Part shown: positions 60,294 to 60,948 of the stretch, piece by piece
Layout of the letters: each line of letters begins with the position of its first letter
How positions within the stretch are numbered: the stretch's first letter is position 1
Source: an uncultured Aureispira sp.
GTDB lineage: Bacteria; Bacteroidota; Bacteroidia; Chitinophagales; Saprospiraceae
Assembly (NCBI GenBank): GCA_905480485.1
Contig: CAJQQM010000013.1
Location: 1 to 60,948, forward strand
Length of the DNA stretch: 60,948 bases
Reading direction: 5' to 3'
The notes under the pieces: generated by a model
The model's input: the letters and a program-made list of their open reading frames with translations, nothing else
Database searches by the model: none
What the model was told of the DNA's origin: nothing
Program-made: the position numbers and the translations under genes

Positions 60294-60948
60294 ATGCAGT
60301 CGTCCGAAAACCAACCTTTTTATGCTACCTTTCCACTCTTATTTAGAGTGCTATTATTATCTGTTCTAATTTTATCCATTAGTTTTCTGTTTCCAGACAA
60401 TATAGATTTTGATTATGATATTCAACAAGGCAAGCGATGGCAAGAAGCCGATTTGATAGCTCCTTTTGATTTTCCCATTCTTAAATCCAAAGAACAATTA
60501 AACGAAGAAAAGTCAGCGATTGAGGCCACATTAGTGCCCTTTTATAGGTGGGATAAGAATTGCCTGAGCAATCAACAGGCGCTATTTGTGCAAGGTTTTA
60601 CCACCAATTATCCATTGCAGGCACAAGCCATTAAGCCCGCAGATTCTCTTTTTAGTCTGCAGCTAGGTCTTGGGCTTATAGAAGCGGTATATAAGCAAAA
60701 ATTAATTCTACCTAAGGGGAATCAAGCCTCTTTTAACCTGGTGTTGTTGGATGCTAACCTTGATTTAGGAACGTTTAATAGTCAAGACTTTTATAGTCCT
60801 CAAACAGCTTTACAGTTTGTAGTGGATACACTAAGCGATTTGAAAAATGAACTCGCTAATTCAGAATGGCTACTCGAATTGCTACAGACGAGTCTAGAAC
60901 GGCCAAATGTACAATATGATAGCGTCTTTAATGCTAAAAGTCTTCTAG
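60294..60948 (+). CDS. 7TM-HD family phosphohydrolase (PgpH-like), N-terminal part
   Basis: The open frame starts at the ATG at 60294 and runs off the window with no stop (218 complete codons). It begins with a cytoplasmic tail, then TM1 (about 21-38, LFRVLLLSVLILSISFLF), and an extracellular domain with D-L-I-A-P-F-D-F-P-I and V-P-F-Y-R-W-D-K-N. These are the signatures of the HDED domain found in front of seven TM helices and a cytoplasmic HD domain. In the family, PgpH cleaves cyclic di-AMP. The HD catalytic domain lies beyond the window, so the activity is inferred. The gene is divergent from a lipoprotein gene. Confidence 0.82.
   Translation, partial: MQSSENQPFYATFPLLFRVLLLSVLILSISFLFPDNIDFDYDIQQGKRWQEADLIAPFDFPILKSKEQLNEEKSAIEATLVPFYRWDKNCLSNQQALFVQGFTTNYPLQAQAIKPADSLFSLQLGLGLIEAVYKQKLILPKGNQASFNLVLLDANLDLGTFNSQDFYSPQTALQFVVDTLSDLKNELANSEWLLELLQTSLERPNVQYDSVFNAKSLL

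Noticed and set aside
1-60948. CRISPR array, IS elements, integron or prophage
   Set aside because: No regularly spaced repeats, transposase, integrase, terminal inverted repeats or phage structural genes were found on either strand.

Overview
The window is chromosomal DNA from a member of the Bacteroidota, most likely a Saprospiria- or Chitinophagales-like marine or environmental lineage. The evidence is an AT-rich sequence, start codons without Shine-Dalgarno sequences, several promoters with the Bacteroidota -7 box TAnnTTTG, proteins ending in type IX secretion (T9SS) sorting domains, SprB-like and Ycf48-like repeats, a TonB-dependent receptor with a carboxypeptidase-like N-terminal domain, and an SDR-type threonine dehydrogenase paired with kbl. 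There is no phage, insertion sequence, integron or CRISPR array, so this looks like core and lineage-specific chromosome rather than an island. The lineage assignment is inference from protein families only.

Layout. 1-3.1 kb: a small hypothetical protein, uracil-DNA glycosylase, a lipoprotein and the rpsF-rpsR-rplI ribosomal operon with a clear terminator. 3.1-9.1 kb: a TonB-dependent receptor downstream of an orphan membrane histidine kinase, then the insertase YidC. 9.1-17.8 kb, minus strand: an AdoMet decarboxylase-spermidine synthase fusion, a polyprenyl-phosphate sugar transferase, and a lipoprotein / outer-membrane barrel / giant TPR protein unit. 18-24.4 kb: exported proteins, including a PLC-like protein, an NTF2-fold protein and three tandem paralogues of a DUF4412-like family. 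24.5-26.8 kb: the two-gene threonine-to-glycine pathway. 26.8-32.2 kb: a large T9SS-exported mosaic protein, a helical protein of unknown function and an atypical response regulator. 32.4-38.9 kb: a HAD phosphatase, a tandem pair of cysteine-rich thioredoxin-fold exported proteins, a SixA-like phosphatase broken by one in-frame TGA, and an aminopeptidase P. 38.9-49.2 kb: a TPR protein, two LVIVD lipoprotein paralogues, the SRP RNA gene with its own promoter, and two T9SS cargo proteins. 49.5-60.9 kb: an M42 aminopeptidase, a UbiA-like membrane protein, an SCP2 protein, a lysophospholipase-like hydrolase, an M1-type peptidase lacking catalytic residues, a steroid 5-alpha-reductase homologue, a MORN protein, YbaK, tRNA-His, an SDR, a DUF4442 thioesterase-like protein, a lipoprotein, and the start of a 7TM-HD phosphohydrolase cut by the window edge.

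How the genes work together. A large share of the products are exported (signal peptides, lipoboxes, T9SS tails, outer-membrane barrels), so much of the window serves the envelope, together with YidC and the SRP RNA. The clearest metabolic units are threonine catabolism and polyamine synthesis. No complete new defence or mobile system is visible. The observations most worth follow-up are the interrupted SixA gene, the pseudo-M1 peptidase, the polyamine fusion enzyme, the 5-alpha-reductase/SCP2 neighbourhood, the mosaic Kazal/dockerin/cohesin-like T9SS protein, and the tandem exported paralogues.
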